Assembly: GCF_012927245.1 (NCBI RefSeq)
Contig: NZ_JABBGE010000005.1
Span: 1 to 64,000, forward strand
Direction of reading: 5' to 3'
DNA length: 64,000 bases
Origin: Streptomyces sp. R302
Lineage (GTDB): Bacteria > Actinomycetota > Actinomycetes > Streptomycetales > Streptomycetaceae
In this document: in pieces, positions 39,483 to 48,831 of the stretch
Layout of the letters: each line of letters starts with the position of its first letter
Position numbering within the stretch: the first letter of the stretch is position 1
The notes under the pieces: model-generated
Databases searched by the model: none
What the model saw: only the letters and a program-made list of their open reading frames with translations
Told to the model about the DNA's origin: nothing
Translations under genes and position numbers: made by a program

Positions 39483-41147
39483 ATGTCCCGCTTCAACACC
39501 CGCGCCGCCCGCCCCCGCGCCACCTCGCCCGTGACCACCACCGGGGAGCACACGGCCACCTACGAGGCCGCCACCGGGTACCTCCGCGACAGTAAGAGCG
39601 AGCTCTACCTCCTCGCCGTCCACAACCGCGTCGCGACCGACACCTTCTACGAGACCGGCACCACCCGCGACGACCGCTACCGCCAGCTCGTCCGCGAACT
39701 CGCTGTCCTCGACCCGGCCTGGACCGCCAGCTTCCTCGCCTGGCTCCGCACCCACGGCAACATGCGCACCGCCGCGATCGTCGGCGCCGCCGAGTTCGTT
39801 CACGCCCGCCTCCACGCCTCCAAGACCGCCGCCCTCCGCCCGGGCCCCATCGCCGTGGACATCGCGCCGCACTCCGACCGCGCCGTCATCGCCTCGGTCC
39901 TCCAGCGCCCCGACGAGCCCGGCGAACTGCTCGGCTACTGGACCACCCACTACGGCCGACGCCTGCCCCAGCCGCTCAAGCGCGGCATCGCCGACGCCAC
40001 CCAGCGCCTCTACACCGAGCGCGCCCTCCTCAAGTACGACACCGACTCCCACGGCTACCGCTTCGGCGACGTCCTCGAGCTCGTTCACGCCGCGCCCGCC
40101 GCGAACAGGCCCTGGCAGGGCGACCTCTTCAAGCACGCCATCGACCGCCGCCACAACCGAGCTGAGGACGTCCCCGCCCAGCTCGCCACCATCCGCGCGC
40201 GCAACGACCTCCACCGCGTCCCCGTCCAGGAGCGCCGCGCCCTCCTCGCCGGCGGCGCTGACCGGCTCGCGGCCGCGGGCATGACCTGGGAGTCGCTCGC
40301 CGGCTGGCTCCAGGGCCCCCTCGACGCCGCAGCCTGGGAGGCCGTCATCCCGAGCATGGGCCTCATGGCCCTCGCCCGGAACCTGCGCAACTTCGACGAG
40401 GCTGGCGTCTCCGACGCCGTCGCCCAAGCCGTCGCGGCGCGGCTCGCCGATCCCGACGAGGTCCGCCGCTCCCGCATGTTCCCCTTCCGGGTCTGGGCCG
40501 CCTACAAGGCCGCCCCCAACCTGCGCTGGGCCCACCCCCTCGAGCAGGCCCTCAACCACTCCCTCGCGAACGTCCCCGCTCTCAGCGGGCACACCCTGAT
40601 CCTCGTCGACCGCTCGCCCAGCATGTTCCCCGGCTTCTACTACTCCACGGCGAACACCTCCGACATCTCACTCGCCGAGCAGGCCGCCATCTTCGGTGCC
40701 GCGCTCGCGCTGCGCGCCGAGAACCCCACCCTGGTGGAGTTCGGCGGCACCTCCCGGGAGATCACCCCGAAGAAGGGCGGCAGCGCCCTGCCCCTGGTCG
40801 AACAGTTCGGCAGCATAGACGGCACCGACATCCCCTCCGCCGTGAAGAAGCACTTCTCCGGCCACGACCGCGTTATCGTCGTCACCGACGAGCAGACCCG
40901 CCCTGGCTGGCTCCCGTCCAACATGATCAGCTACCAGGGCATGCCGGAGACCCGGATCGACGACCTCATCCCGGCCAGCGTCCCCGTGTACATGTGGAAC
41001 ATGGCCGGCTACCGGCCCGGAGCCACGCCCGCCGGTGGCCGCAACCGGCACACCCTCGGAGGTCTCAGCGACGCCGCCTTCAGCCTTATCCCGCTCCTCG
41101 ACGCCGGCCGCGACGCCCGCTGGCCCTGGGAACAGGCCGACGCGTAG
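39483..41147 (+). CDS. rsr: Ro60-family protein (TROVE domain plus vWA)
   Basis: The 554-residue protein has an N-terminal helical-repeat TROVE region (residues about 10-360, with LYLLAVHNRVATDTFYETG and the AIVGAAEFVHARLH segment) and a C-terminal vWA domain with intact MIDAS LILVDRSPSM near residue 376 and VIVVTDEQT. Ro60 forms a ring that binds Y RNA and misfolded or structured RNA. In Deinococcus the Y RNA links it to polynucleotide phosphorylase. ATG 39483 follows AGAGGGG. A Y RNA pair directly upstream confirms the pairing. Confidence 0.92.
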   Translation: MSRFNTRAARPRATSPVTTTGEHTATYEAATGYLRDSKSELYLLAVHNRVATDTFYETGTTRDDRYRQLVRELAVLDPAWTASFLAWLRTHGNMRTAAIVGAAEFVHARLHASKTAALRPGPIAVDIAPHSDRAVIASVLQRPDEPGELLGYWTTHYGRRLPQPLKRGIADATQRLYTERALLKYDTDSHGYRFGDVLELVHAAPAANRPWQGDLFKHAIDRRHNRAEDVPAQLATIRARNDLHRVPVQERRALLAGGADRLAAAGMTWESLAGWLQGPLDAAAWEAVIPSMGLMALARNLRNFDEAGVSDAVAQAVAARLADPDEVRRSRMFPFRVWAAYKAAPNLRWAHPLEQALNHSLANVPALSGHTLILVDRSPSMFPGFYYSTANTSDISLAEQAAIFGAALALRAENPTLVEFGGTSREITPKKGGSALPLVEQFGSIDGTDIPSAVKKHFSGHDRVIVVTDEQTRPGWLPSNMISYQGMPETRIDDLIPASVPVYMWNMAGYRPGATPAGGRNRHTLGGLSDAAFSLIPLLDAGRDARWPWEQADA

Positions 41148-41327
41148 CCGCTGGTGGAGCGGGAGGCCCATTCCGTGAGTACGCCGTATGGATGAACAGG
41201 GCTAGGCGGGAAGCGCGTTGGCGGCCACCATGACGGATGTCCCACTCGTCATGGGCACCGCGGACGACCGTCTGTCGCTGGGAAACCGCGACACCCGCCA
41301 GGGGCGGCGTAAGCCGGTCGACGCAGA

Positions 41328-41356
41328 GAGGACCTCGACCCCCAGTCGAGGTCCTC
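41328..41356. terminator. Bidirectional terminator
   Basis: The perfect stem GAGGACCTCGAC/GTCGAGGTCCTC with CCCCA loop is followed by GCCCGTTTT. It lies between the Ro60 gene and the convergent gene at 41378. The 180 bases between Ro60 and this hairpin show no gene. Confidence 0.75.
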
Positions 41357-41377
41357 GCCCGTTTTCCAGGCCACCGG

Positions 41378-41911
41378 CTACTTGCCGCGCACCCACTTCC
41401 ATCTCGCCGACCACCAGCCCACGCGGTACAGCTGCCACCACCGAGGCGCGTACCACAGATCCTCCCGGCACCGGTCCGTGAACGCCCTGTGTGCTTCCAG
41501 CGCCTTCTCCAGCGCAGCGCCGAAGGCGTGTTCATCGAAGGAAGGCCCCGTGTCCATCAGATTGGACGTCGCCGACATGAGGTCGTCGGCCGCGGCGAGG
41601 GGCCCGGGGTTGGCCACCAGCCGGACCTCCAGGTACGCGGACAGCAACTCTGTCTGCCGCTCCTGCGTCATGGCGAGCAGAGTGCGCATGCGCCCCTGCC
41701 CCATGAACGTGGAGGCGAACTTCTTCTCCATCCGCAAGGCCTGTGCGAACGATGCCGCGTCGGCATGCGCATGCGAGTACCGCGCGTACACACCCCGCCG
41801 CTCTTCACGCCCACCGAGACGTGGCGCCAGACGGGCGGGGGACTTCTTCAGGAGCGCACTGGCTATGGCGCGAGTGCCGGCCGAAGCCGCAGCGCTGGTG
41901 GGATCAATCAT
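41378..41911 (-). CDS. Hypothetical protein
   Basis: This 177-residue protein is helical (ALRMEKKFASTFMGQGRMRT, then LLSAYLEVRLVANPGPLAAA) and ends in a Trp/Arg-rich segment (RWWQLYRVGWWSARWKWVRG) that could contact membrane or nucleic acid. It is monocistronic and convergent with Ro60. No family is recognised. Confidence 0.6.
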   Translation of the reverse strand: MIDPTSAAASAGTRAIASALLKKSPARLAPRLGGREERRGVYARYSHAHADAASFAQALRMEKKFASTFMGQGRMRTLLAMTQERQTELLSAYLEVRLVANPGPLAAADDLMSATSNLMDTGPSFDEHAFGAALEKALEAHRAFTDRCREDLWYAPRWWQLYRVGWWSARWKWVRGK

Positions 41912-42031
41912 GACCAGATCTAACCAGTGCCGCGAAGAGTCACGGGCCCGAACGGACGAGCGTCAACCAGGCAGACTGGAGACATACCCCGCCGCCCCGG
42001 CCCCGGACCCCTACGCACCGAGGAGCCCGCT

Positions 42032-42862
42032 GTGCACACCGCCCCCGACGTCAGCGACTACGAGTGGCCCACCTGCACCAACCCCCGCTGCGGCCGCGCC
42101 CTGTGGCCCGAGGAAGCGCACCGTCACGTCTGCCGCCCCTGCGAGCAGACCGTGAACCGGCTCCTTGGTGAACTCCCCGCGCTCTTCGTGCGCCTGTCCA
42201 CCACCTCAGCCCTCCTGCGCCGCGTCGGCAACCGCAGCGCCGCCGCCAGCGGCCGCGACACCCCGCCGATCCCTGGCCGCCTCGAGGTTCTCGACCTCAC
42301 CGGCCCCGGAGGCGCCGCTGCCCGGCTCCAGGCCATCGAAGACTCGTGGCGAGCCGCCCTCGGCCGGCGCATCGGCACCTGGGCTGGCTCCCCGGCCCAA
42401 GCCCTCCCCGTCCACGTCACCTTCCTCCGCATCAACCTGGAGTGGGCCTGCGAGCAGTACGCCGCCGTCGACCAGGACCTCGAGGTCATCCGCCGACTCC
42501 ACCGCGACTGCACCACCGCCGTCTCCGGGACCCCGCGCCCCGCCCACGTCGGGATCGGCACCTGTCCCGCCCGCGACGCCGATGGCGCTCTGTGCGGCGA
42601 AGATCTCTCCGCGACCACTGCCCACCACCGCATCCACTGCCCCCGCTGCGGCGCCCGCTGGGACGGCCTCGCCGACTGGCGCACCCTCCGTCGCGCTCAG
42701 GAGGCAGCAGCAGCTTCCACCGCGCTGATGGACGAGGAGCCGACCGAGTTCGCCAGCCAGACTCTGGAGAAGGCCACCGCCTACACAGCGGACGATGACG
42801 ACGTTGAGACTGGCGAGCTCCCCGTCTACGCGTACAGCGGAGGAGCGTGGGTGCAGCGATGA
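42032..42862 (+). CDS. Zinc-ribbon protein, hypothetical
   Basis: This 276-residue protein has an N-terminal zinc finger (CTNPRCGRALWPEEAHRHVC, then RPCEQTV) and a C-terminal zinc ribbon (GTCPARDADGALCGEDLSAT, then HCPRCGARWDG), separated by a helical domain. The GTG start at 42032 follows GAGGAG. Such proteins are frequent in actinophage genomes, and the role is unknown. The stop overlaps the DUF6221-like gene. Confidence 0.65.
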   Translation: MHTAPDVSDYEWPTCTNPRCGRALWPEEAHRHVCRPCEQTVNRLLGELPALFVRLSTTSALLRRVGNRSAAASGRDTPPIPGRLEVLDLTGPGGAAARLQAIEDSWRAALGRRIGTWAGSPAQALPVHVTFLRINLEWACEQYAAVDQDLEVIRRLHRDCTTAVSGTPRPAHVGIGTCPARDADGALCGEDLSATTAHHRIHCPRCGARWDGLADWRTLRRAQEAAAASTALMDEEPTEFASQTLEKATAYTADDDDVETGELPVYAYSGGAWVQR

Positions 42863-43296
42863 CCCAGCAGACAAGGACGCCCACCGGCCCGACGCCCGCC
42901 CCCGTGCAGCTGCGCCTGGACGTCGGCGAGTTCCTCCTCGCGCGTCTCTTGGAGGCCCGGGAGCTCGCCCAAGCGGCCAGCCCCGGTACGTGGAGGTCCA
43001 ACGAGGAGCACGACGAGGTCCTCGCCGTCGACGACGTCACCGTCGCGGACGGCTTCGCGCTCAGCGGGCGTCAGCTACGCGCCACCGTCGACCACATCGC
43101 GCACCACCATCCCGTCAGGGTTCTCGCCGACATCGCCGCCAAGGAGGAGCTCGTCCGGGAGTACCTCCTCGCAGCCCGCGACCCCGCCTGCCGAACGGAT
43201 CCGGCGTTCCATCTCCAGGTGCACATCCTGCGCATGGTGGTCACCGCCCTCGCCCGTGCCTACGACGACCACCCGGACTACCGGTCCGGGTGGTGA
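42859..43296 (+). CDS. DUF6221-like protein
   Basis: This 145-residue protein shows the same layout as the protein at 30278: FLLARLLEARELAQAASPGTW, HIAHHHPVRVLADIAAKEEL and the C-terminal ALARAYDDHPDYRSGW. ATGA-coupled to the zinc-ribbon gene. Function unknown. It supports phage ancestry for this part of the island. Confidence 0.75.
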   Translation: MTQQTRTPTGPTPAPVQLRLDVGEFLLARLLEARELAQAASPGTWRSNEEHDEVLAVDDVTVADGFALSGRQLRATVDHIAHHHPVRVLADIAAKEELVREYLLAARDPACRTDPAFHLQVHILRMVVTALARAYDDHPDYRSGW

Positions 43297-43380
43297 CCCG
43301 CCTTCAGTGGGCCGGGAGAGCTGGCCTGGAGACGATCTAGCGACCCGCGGCCCCCTGGATACGCTCCTGCCCGTGACTAC

Positions 43381-43692
43381 ATGCAGGTCTCCACTGCTAC
43401 GGAGACCGAAGAGCAGGCCATCGAGCTGGCCAGCGACGCAGTGAGGAACCGACTCGCCGTTGGCGCGCAGATCACCAAGGTCAAGTCCGTCTTCTGGCAC
43501 CACGGCGAGTACGGCACCGGCGAGGAGCGGCAGATTCGTCTCAAGACGACGGCGGACCGGTACCCGGAACTGGAGGCGTACCTCCTGGAAGCGTACCCGT
43601 GGGACAACCCCGAGGTCTGCGCGGTCCCGATCGTGGCCAGCGCTGAGCGGTGGAAGCAGCGGATCGACACCGTGGTCGAGGAGCAGCGCTAG
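43381..43692 (+). CDS. cutA: CutA-family protein
   Basis: This 103-residue protein matches CutA: TEEQAIELASDAVRNRLAVG, then VKSVFWHHGEYGTGEERQIR, and RYPELEAYLLEAYPWDNPEV followed by VCAVPIVASAERW. CutA proteins are trimeric and associated with divalent metal tolerance or signalling. The N-terminus is a few residues shorter than usual. It is uncommon in phage genomes, so host origin is likely. Confidence 0.8.
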   Translation: MQVSTATETEEQAIELASDAVRNRLAVGAQITKVKSVFWHHGEYGTGEERQIRLKTTADRYPELEAYLLEAYPWDNPEVCAVPIVASAERWKQRIDTVVEEQR

Positions 43693-43774
43693 GACTGGCG
43701 GTCGCTCGCCATGGCGCATATCGGCCACGTGGCTTCCCCTGACATGCAGTGATCTGAATTTGTACGATCGCTGC

Positions 43775-44437
43775 ATGATTCGTGCAGTGGTGTTTGACGT
43801 CGGTGAGTGCCTGGTGGACGAGACCAGGGAGTACGGCACGTGGGCCGACTGGCTCGGGGTGCCACGGCACACCTTCGCGGCCATGTTCGGCGCCGTGATC
43901 GCCCAAGGGCGCGACTACCGGGACGTCTTCCAGGAGTTCCAGCCGGGCTTCGACCTCTACGAGCAGCGCGAGGCCCGCGCCGCCGCCGGTCAGCCCGAGC
44001 ACTTCGGCGAGGAAGACCTCTACCCGGACGTCCGGCCCGCGCTCGCGCAGCTCCGCGCCGACGGCCTGTGGCTCGGCATCGCCGGCAACCAGACCACCCG
44101 GGCGGGGAAGATCCTTCGCGAGCTGTTCACCGAGGACGTCGACTTCATCGGCACCTCCGACGACTGGGGCGCGTCCAAGCCCGACGTCGAGTTCTTCCGG
44201 CGGGTCGCCGAGGTCGTGCCCTTCGAGAACTCGGAGATCCTTTATGTCGGCGACCGAGTCGACAACGACCTTCGCCCGGCCGTGAAGGCCGGGATGGAGT
44301 CGGCCCTCGTCCGCCGCGGCCCCTGGGCGACCATCCAGTGGAACACCGAGGAAGCCGAAAAGCTCCCGACCTTCCGGGTCGAGAGCCTTGCGGAACTGTC
44401 CGGCAACATCATCCAGTTCAACGGCCGAGGGCGCTGA
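43775..44437 (+). CDS. HAD-superfamily hydrolase
   Basis: The 220-residue protein shows the HAD motifs: I is VVFDVGECLVDE (nucleophile Asp in DVGE; the usual second Asp is Glu), II is GIAGNQTT, III is the Lys in ASKPDVEFF, and IV is YVGDRVDNDLRPA. HAD enzymes act mostly as phosphatases or phosphonatases. The substrate is unknown. The D-x-D to D-x-E variation at motif I may alter activity. The 3' end overlaps the convergent regulator gene by 20 bases. Confidence 0.75.
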   Translation: MIRAVVFDVGECLVDETREYGTWADWLGVPRHTFAAMFGAVIAQGRDYRDVFQEFQPGFDLYEQREARAAAGQPEHFGEEDLYPDVRPALAQLRADGLWLGIAGNQTTRAGKILRELFTEDVDFIGTSDDWGASKPDVEFFRRVAEVVPFENSEILYVGDRVDNDLRPAVKAGMESALVRRGPWATIQWNTEEAEKLPTFRVESLAELSGNIIQFNGRGR

Positions 44438-45644
44438 CGGTCGTTTCCCAGCCGTACAGCCGGTCATCGAGGTCGCGGACACAGCGCTCGTGCTGCCACG
44501 GTGCGAGCGCGCGGCGCACGTCGCGGACGCGGTCCATGCCCGTGCTGTACCAGGTGCGGCGGAGCTGCTCGAGGGCGGCGACGGCGTACTCGCACGCCTT
44601 CTCCGGGTTGCGGTCGGCGGCCTCGACAGCAGCCAGGTCGCCGAAGATCACCGTGCGCTGCTTGTCCTCGCTCGGCTCCAGACCGTCAAGGACCCCGAGC
44701 AGCGTTTCGCGTGCCTGAGGCAGGTGGCCGGCTGTGAGCTGCGTGTGCCCCTTGAAAGCGGCGAGGCGGACCGGGCTGAACCAGTCCATCCACTCCGGCG
44801 AAGGGATATCGGGGCCGGCGGTGAGGACCTCCTCGGCGTGCCCGAGGAGGGAGAGCGCCGTCTGGGTGTGGCCGCATCGGGTCTCGCATTCGGCCTCGAC
44901 GGCGTCGAGCCACGCGAGGAAGGCTGCGGAAGCTTCCCCGCGCCGGGCGTACGTCCGGGCGGCTGTCATCCGCTCCACCGCGGCCTGCCGGTCGCCGGCC
45001 CACCCGGGGATGAAGGCGGAGTGCGCGAGGATCGCGGCGCCGAGGAGCTGATCGTCGGCCTGGCTGGCGGCCTGGAGGGCACGGGTCCATGTCTCCTTGG
45101 CCGTGTCCGGCTCCTGGCTGTCGAAGAACTGGATTCGCCCTGCGAGGAGGAAGGACTCCGCGAGCGCGGCCGCGACCGTCCGCCGGGCGATGCCGGCTGT
45201 TTCGGGGAGCAGGGCGCAGCCGAGGGCAGTGTGGGCGGCGATCGCCGGGTGGAGGGTCGCGGGGGCGACGGTCCAGTAGAGGCGGCGGTGCCGCCGGGTG
45301 ACCTCAGCGAAGTCCTCACCGGCAGTGGCCGGCTGGAGGGTAACGCCGGGCACGGGCACGGTAACCATGCCCCTGGTCCGCGGCAGCTCCCGCGGCTGGC
45401 CGTCCCGCTGTGCGCGGATGCCGTCCGGCGGAGTGAAGCCGAGGTCTTCCATGTTCTGGCCGAGGAGGCTCGTCAGCGCGCGCCGGACCGCGTCCCGGGG
45501 CCATGGCGGGTTCGCCGATTCCCAGCGCCGGACCTGCCGGACGGCCACGCCGACGGCGTCGGCGAGGGCTTCCTGGGTGCCGTAGCCTGCCGCGATCCGG
45601 GCCGCGCGAAGCAGCACGTTGCCGTCGTTCTCCACGTCTCTCAC
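44418..45644 (-). CDS. HTH-TPR transcriptional regulator
   Basis: The 408-residue protein has an N-terminal HTH (LRAARIAAGYGTQEALADAV, then GVAVRQVRRWESANPPWPRD) and long helical repeats resembling tetratricopeptides (for example AECETRCGHTQTALSLLGHA). It is similar in plan to the regulator at 37809. Divergent to the operon starting at 45820, which it probably regulates. Confidence 0.8.
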   Translation of the reverse strand: MRDVENDGNVLLRAARIAAGYGTQEALADAVGVAVRQVRRWESANPPWPRDAVRRALTSLLGQNMEDLGFTPPDGIRAQRDGQPRELPRTRGMVTVPVPGVTLQPATAGEDFAEVTRRHRRLYWTVAPATLHPAIAAHTALGCALLPETAGIARRTVAAALAESFLLAGRIQFFDSQEPDTAKETWTRALQAASQADDQLLGAAILAHSAFIPGWAGDRQAAVERMTAARTYARRGEASAAFLAWLDAVEAECETRCGHTQTALSLLGHAEEVLTAGPDIPSPEWMDWFSPVRLAAFKGHTQLTAGHLPQARETLLGVLDGLEPSEDKQRTVIFGDLAAVEAADRNPEKACEYAVAALEQLRRTWYSTGMDRVRDVRRALAPWQHERCVRDLDDRLYGWETTVSALGR

Positions 45645-45819
45645 CTCCGTATGCGATGTGCAGCACCAGTGTGGAGAAGAGTCCTGTGGAACGCCAGAAA
45701 TCCCCCCAACGGATGAGAGAAAGTCCGGTATTTGGTCAGGAGAGACCTCTCAAAGACCTCGTAGGTGTCGGACCTGAGGACCAAGGTTGTGCCATCGACC
45801 CAACAGATGAGGGAACGTG

Positions 45820-46224
45820 ATGGCTGACCCGGAGCTACTGACCACGAGTAAGACCGAAAGTGAACCGAAGACCGTCGGCGCGGAGTGGGACGCCATCCAG
45901 GTCCCGCGCAGCGTTGGCCTCGTTGCCCTGAACATTCTCGGCGCGCGCAGCGGCGCCGTCATCGAGGACGAGACGGCCCTCTACTGGCTGCTCCCCGCCG
46001 GCTCGACGGAAGGATGGAGCACTCGCGGTACGAAGGCGCTCCCCACGGGAACGACGCTGGACGTGCCGGTCGCCCGCTGCACCACCGGGCCCGGACCGCA
46101 CTGGCGGATCTGCCCCGGCGAGGACCGGCTCCTCACCTCCGTGGACGCCCTTCGGGCGGCTGTGGTCGACGCATCCGGACTGGCCGGAGGGCAGCCCTCC
46201 CCGAGTGGGACCGCCGCGCGATGA
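45820..46224 (+). CDS. Hypothetical protein
   Basis: This 134-residue protein contains VGLVALNILGARSGAVIEDE, then ALYWLLPAGSTEGW, a pattern shared with the next protein (PRSAAGRWSVPGTEALG). The two may be related. ATG 45820 follows GAGGGA. It begins an operon with the unknown gene and the SpoIIAB-like ATPase. No family is recognised. Confidence 0.6.
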   Translation: MADPELLTTSKTESEPKTVGAEWDAIQVPRSVGLVALNILGARSGAVIEDETALYWLLPAGSTEGWSTRGTKALPTGTTLDVPVARCTTGPGPHWRICPGEDRLLTSVDALRAAVVDASGLAGGQPSPSGTAAR

Positions 46225-46781
46225 CGGGCTTCCCCCACGGACCGGTTGAGGCAGCGCCCGGCGTGCTCGTCCACTCGCGCAGCGACCGCGAGGCCGGCGC
46301 CGAGACCTGGTTGATCCTGGCCGCGCACGACAAACGTCAGGCCCAGCGGGAGTGGGCGGAGTACGGTGTCGCGCTTCTGCGCTGCGGCAAGACGTTCACT
46401 GCCATCCGTGTCCCCGCCGAGATCGTTCACGCCGTGGCCGGTACCTCGGACCGGGACGAGGTGGCGTCCTACCTGGCGACGGCCCTCGACCGCGGGCCCT
46501 GTTTCTTCGACGGCAACAGCCAGTCGTACTACGCCCTCGCCCCGCGCAGTGCCGCAGGACGTTGGAGCGTGCCCGGCACGGAGGCCCTGGGCGGCGACTT
46601 CTTCCTCGGTGTCCCGGCGACCACGATCACGGCGCCCGACCCGCGGTGCGCGGCCTGGTGGGTCGTGCCGATGGAAGGGCCGGCCGCGCTGTGCGACGTG
46701 GGCATCGTGCGGTGGCTGGTAGAGCGGGGCAGGATGCGGCTCGCGGAGGTCCGGGCGTTGGAGGCGAGCGAGGATGCTTGA
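46221..46781 (+). CDS. Hypothetical protein
   Basis: This 186-residue protein has AVALLRCGKTFTAIRVPAEI-like features typical of small Streptomyces regulatory operons (LLRCGKTFTAIRVPAEIVHA, then CFFDGNSQSYYALAPRSAAG). ATGA coupling upstream and an 8-base overlap with the ATPase downstream show one transcript. Role unknown; a partner of the ATPase is possible. Confidence 0.65.
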   Translation: MTGFPHGPVEAAPGVLVHSRSDREAGAETWLILAAHDKRQAQREWAEYGVALLRCGKTFTAIRVPAEIVHAVAGTSDRDEVASYLATALDRGPCFFDGNSQSYYALAPRSAAGRWSVPGTEALGGDFFLGVPATTITAPDPRCAAWWVVPMEGPAALCDVGIVRWLVERGRMRLAEVRALEASEDA

Positions 46782-47202
46782 CGCCCCCGCCCGCCGGCCG
46801 GAGTTCTTCCTCACTGCAGACGAGCCGTCCCAGTCCCGCACGCTGCGGTGCGACCCGATGTCGGTCGCCGTCGCGCGGCGCCTGGTCGTCGCCGTCCTCG
46901 GCCGATGGGAGCTTTCGGAGGACCTGGCGGAGAGGGCCGAGCTCGTCGTCTCCGAGCTGGCCACCAACGCGATCGTGCACGCCCGTACGTGCGGCGCCCC
47001 GATCCGGGTCGCCATCACGCGCGGCGAGGACGACCACATCCAGGTCGCCGTGACCGATCTGGACCGGCGTCCGCTGGGCCCAGCGCGGACGGACCCGTAC
47101 GCCGAGGGCGGCCGCGGCCTGGACCTCGTCGCCGCGCTCTCCGTGCGCTGGGGCTGCGAGCGTCGGCGCTGGGGTAAGCGCGTGTGGGCCGAGCTCGCTT
47201 AG
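46774..47202 (+). CDS. RsbW/SpoIIAB-type ATP-binding regulator
   Basis: This 142-residue protein is a HATPase_c domain: N-box VVSELATNAIVHART, the loop TDLDRRPLGP and the G-box EGGRGLDLVAALSVRWG. Such proteins act as anti-sigma kinases or as stand-alone signalling ATPases in Streptomyces. No anti-anti-sigma factor is seen. The phosphatase at 29.6 kb belongs to a different segment. Confidence 0.8.
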   Translation: MLDAPARRPEFFLTADEPSQSRTLRCDPMSVAVARRLVVAVLGRWELSEDLAERAELVVSELATNAIVHARTCGAPIRVAITRGEDDHIQVAVTDLDRRPLGPARTDPYAEGGRGLDLVAALSVRWGCERRRWGKRVWAELA

Positions 47203-47289
47203 CCGAACTCACCTAGATGTCCTGGCCGCGTCGACGGCGGTGGCCGGCCAGGAAAGGGGCCCTCCCCGCGAGCCCGGAGGGGGTGGTGC

Positions 47290-48135
47290 GTGACCGACGC
47301 CGACCGGCACGCACCCCGGCCACTGGCCCGTCCACGACGGGCCGGTGGCCGGCCCGCCCCACTAATGCCCTCCGCCAGGACGTTCCTGGCGCAGGTCCCC
47401 CGTGCCACGCTGTGGCCCTGGCGGAGGGCTCCCTACTCCTCACCGGGATACGCCTTGCGTCTTCACACCCTGCCCGTACACCGCGGCTTACGCGTGCCGC
47501 ACGTCGTCCGCTGGACCGGCGAGGAGGACATCAGCCCCGCCGTCGTCAACGCCGGCGGCGTCCTGCGGTACGTGGACCCGATCGTCGATGCCGCGTGCCG
47601 GTGGCAGGGCACTCTGTGGCGACGGCACGCTCGCGCCCAGGGCAAGGGGACGCCGATCTTCGAGGCGCTGCATCCCGTCCGGCAGCGCCGGGCGATGTGG
47701 GAGCAGTTATGCCAAGTGTGCGACGGCCCGACCCTCGCGGAGGCCGCCCGTCATGGCGGGGCGCTGTACCTCGTCGGCGCGAGCGACGACTCGGGCACGG
47801 TGGAGCCGATCCAGGAGGGGGAGCGTACGGAGAATCCGCCGGTCCACATCGCGTGCGCCTGGGAGTCCGTGGGGCACTGCCGCTACCTCTTGGAGGGCTA
47901 CACCGCCGCCCGGGTCGCCCGGCCCGTGCAATGGGGCATCGGCGGCGTCCTCCACATGCCCTCCGGCAGGGCGGTGGTCCCGCTGCCTCAGAGGGTCGAG
48001 CTGGCCCACGGCACACGGGAGCTGCGGTGGATGCTCGCCGAGCGGGCCGTCGCCCAGCTGCGCGGGGTGACCCCCATCGACCTAGTCGCCGAGGCCGAGC
48101 GCGCCGGCCTCCTCGCCGAGGGGGGCCGACGATGA
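47290..48135 (+). CDS. Hypothetical protein
   Basis: This 281-residue protein starts at GTG 47290 after GGAGGG; an ATG at 47365 is possible but has no RBS. It is Arg/Trp-rich with alpha/beta character (HVVRWTGEEDISPAVVNAGG, then VHIACAWESVGHCRYLLEGY). Its stop overlaps the next gene. No domain is recognised. Confidence 0.6.
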   Translation: MTDADRHAPRPLARPRRAGGRPAPLMPSARTFLAQVPRATLWPWRRAPYSSPGYALRLHTLPVHRGLRVPHVVRWTGEEDISPAVVNAGGVLRYVDPIVDAACRWQGTLWRRHARAQGKGTPIFEALHPVRQRRAMWEQLCQVCDGPTLAEAARHGGALYLVGASDDSGTVEPIQEGERTENPPVHIACAWESVGHCRYLLEGYTAARVARPVQWGIGGVLHMPSGRAVVPLPQRVELAHGTRELRWMLAERAVAQLRGVTPIDLVAEAERAGLLAEGGRR

Positions 48136-48683
48136 CCGGGCCCGTCCGGTCGTACCTGCCGCAGACGCCGTACGCCGTGCTAACTGTGGACGAGACGTGG
48201 TGCGCGATGACGGTGCCGCTGGACTGGGCCGGGCTCATGGCTGCCGCCCTCGGCGACGAGGCCGGCCCCATTTTCGCCGACGCTGGCCTGAACCTCGCGA
48301 CGGTCTTCCTGCCGTCCGGCGCGGGCGAGGACTGGCCGGACCTGAGCGGCGCTGCGGTCCAGTGGCACCGGGCCGGAGCGTCGCTCCTCGTTCCTGGCCC
48401 GGAGGGCTGTGCCTCCATGTCGTGGCTCCGCTGGCCTCTCGACGACGTCCCCGTCTTCACCGACCCCAGCGACCTCCGGACGATCCTGGAGCGGCTCCTC
48501 GGCCCGTTGGAGACGGCCAGCGCCCTCGGACCGATCGCCGTGTGCAGTATCTGCAACGCGCCGTCTCGCGACGTCAAGGTGATCGCCTGGGGTGAGCAGA
48601 TGAGCGGGCCCGGGTGGTCGAAGTACGCCTGCGCGCTCTGCCGAGACGTCCCCGATCTCCGCGATGCCCTGGAGGACCTGTGA
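48132..48683 (+). CDS. Hypothetical protein with C-terminal Cys pairs
   Basis: This 183-residue protein has an acidic alpha/beta N-terminal domain and a C-terminal zinc-type motif (IAVCSICNAPSRDVKVIAWG, then YACALCRDVPDLRD). ATGA overlap with the upstream gene and GTGA overlap with the downstream membrane peptide show a coupled operon. No function is recognised. Confidence 0.6.
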   Translation: MTGPVRSYLPQTPYAVLTVDETWCAMTVPLDWAGLMAAALGDEAGPIFADAGLNLATVFLPSGAGEDWPDLSGAAVQWHRAGASLLVPGPEGCASMSWLRWPLDDVPVFTDPSDLRTILERLLGPLETASALGPIAVCSICNAPSRDVKVIAWGEQMSGPGWSKYACALCRDVPDLRDALEDL

Positions 48684-48763
48684 GCGAGGGTGCGCGGCGA
48701 GCGATCTACCTCGCGTGGCTGATCGGCCTGGCCGCGCTCATCGTCTGGGGGGTGGCCCGGTGA
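48680..48763 (+). CDS. 27-residue membrane peptide
   Basis: GTG 48680 overlaps the previous stop. The peptide is a single hydrophobic helix with charged N-terminus (MSEGARRAIYLAWLIGLAAL, then IVWGVAR). It is very short, and the coupling and hydrophobicity are the only support. It could be a regulatory membrane miniprotein. Confidence 0.4.
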   Translation: MSEGARRAIYLAWLIGLAALIVWGVAR

Positions 48764-48831
48764 CCTTGTTGAGGCTAGCGTCACTTCATCGGCGCAGCAC
48801 GAGCGCGCTACGCACAGGGAGGGGAACAGCC

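Noticed and set aside
41202-41481. Small frames between Ro60 and the convergent gene
   Set aside because: They overlap the bidirectional terminator and have no RBS or domain.
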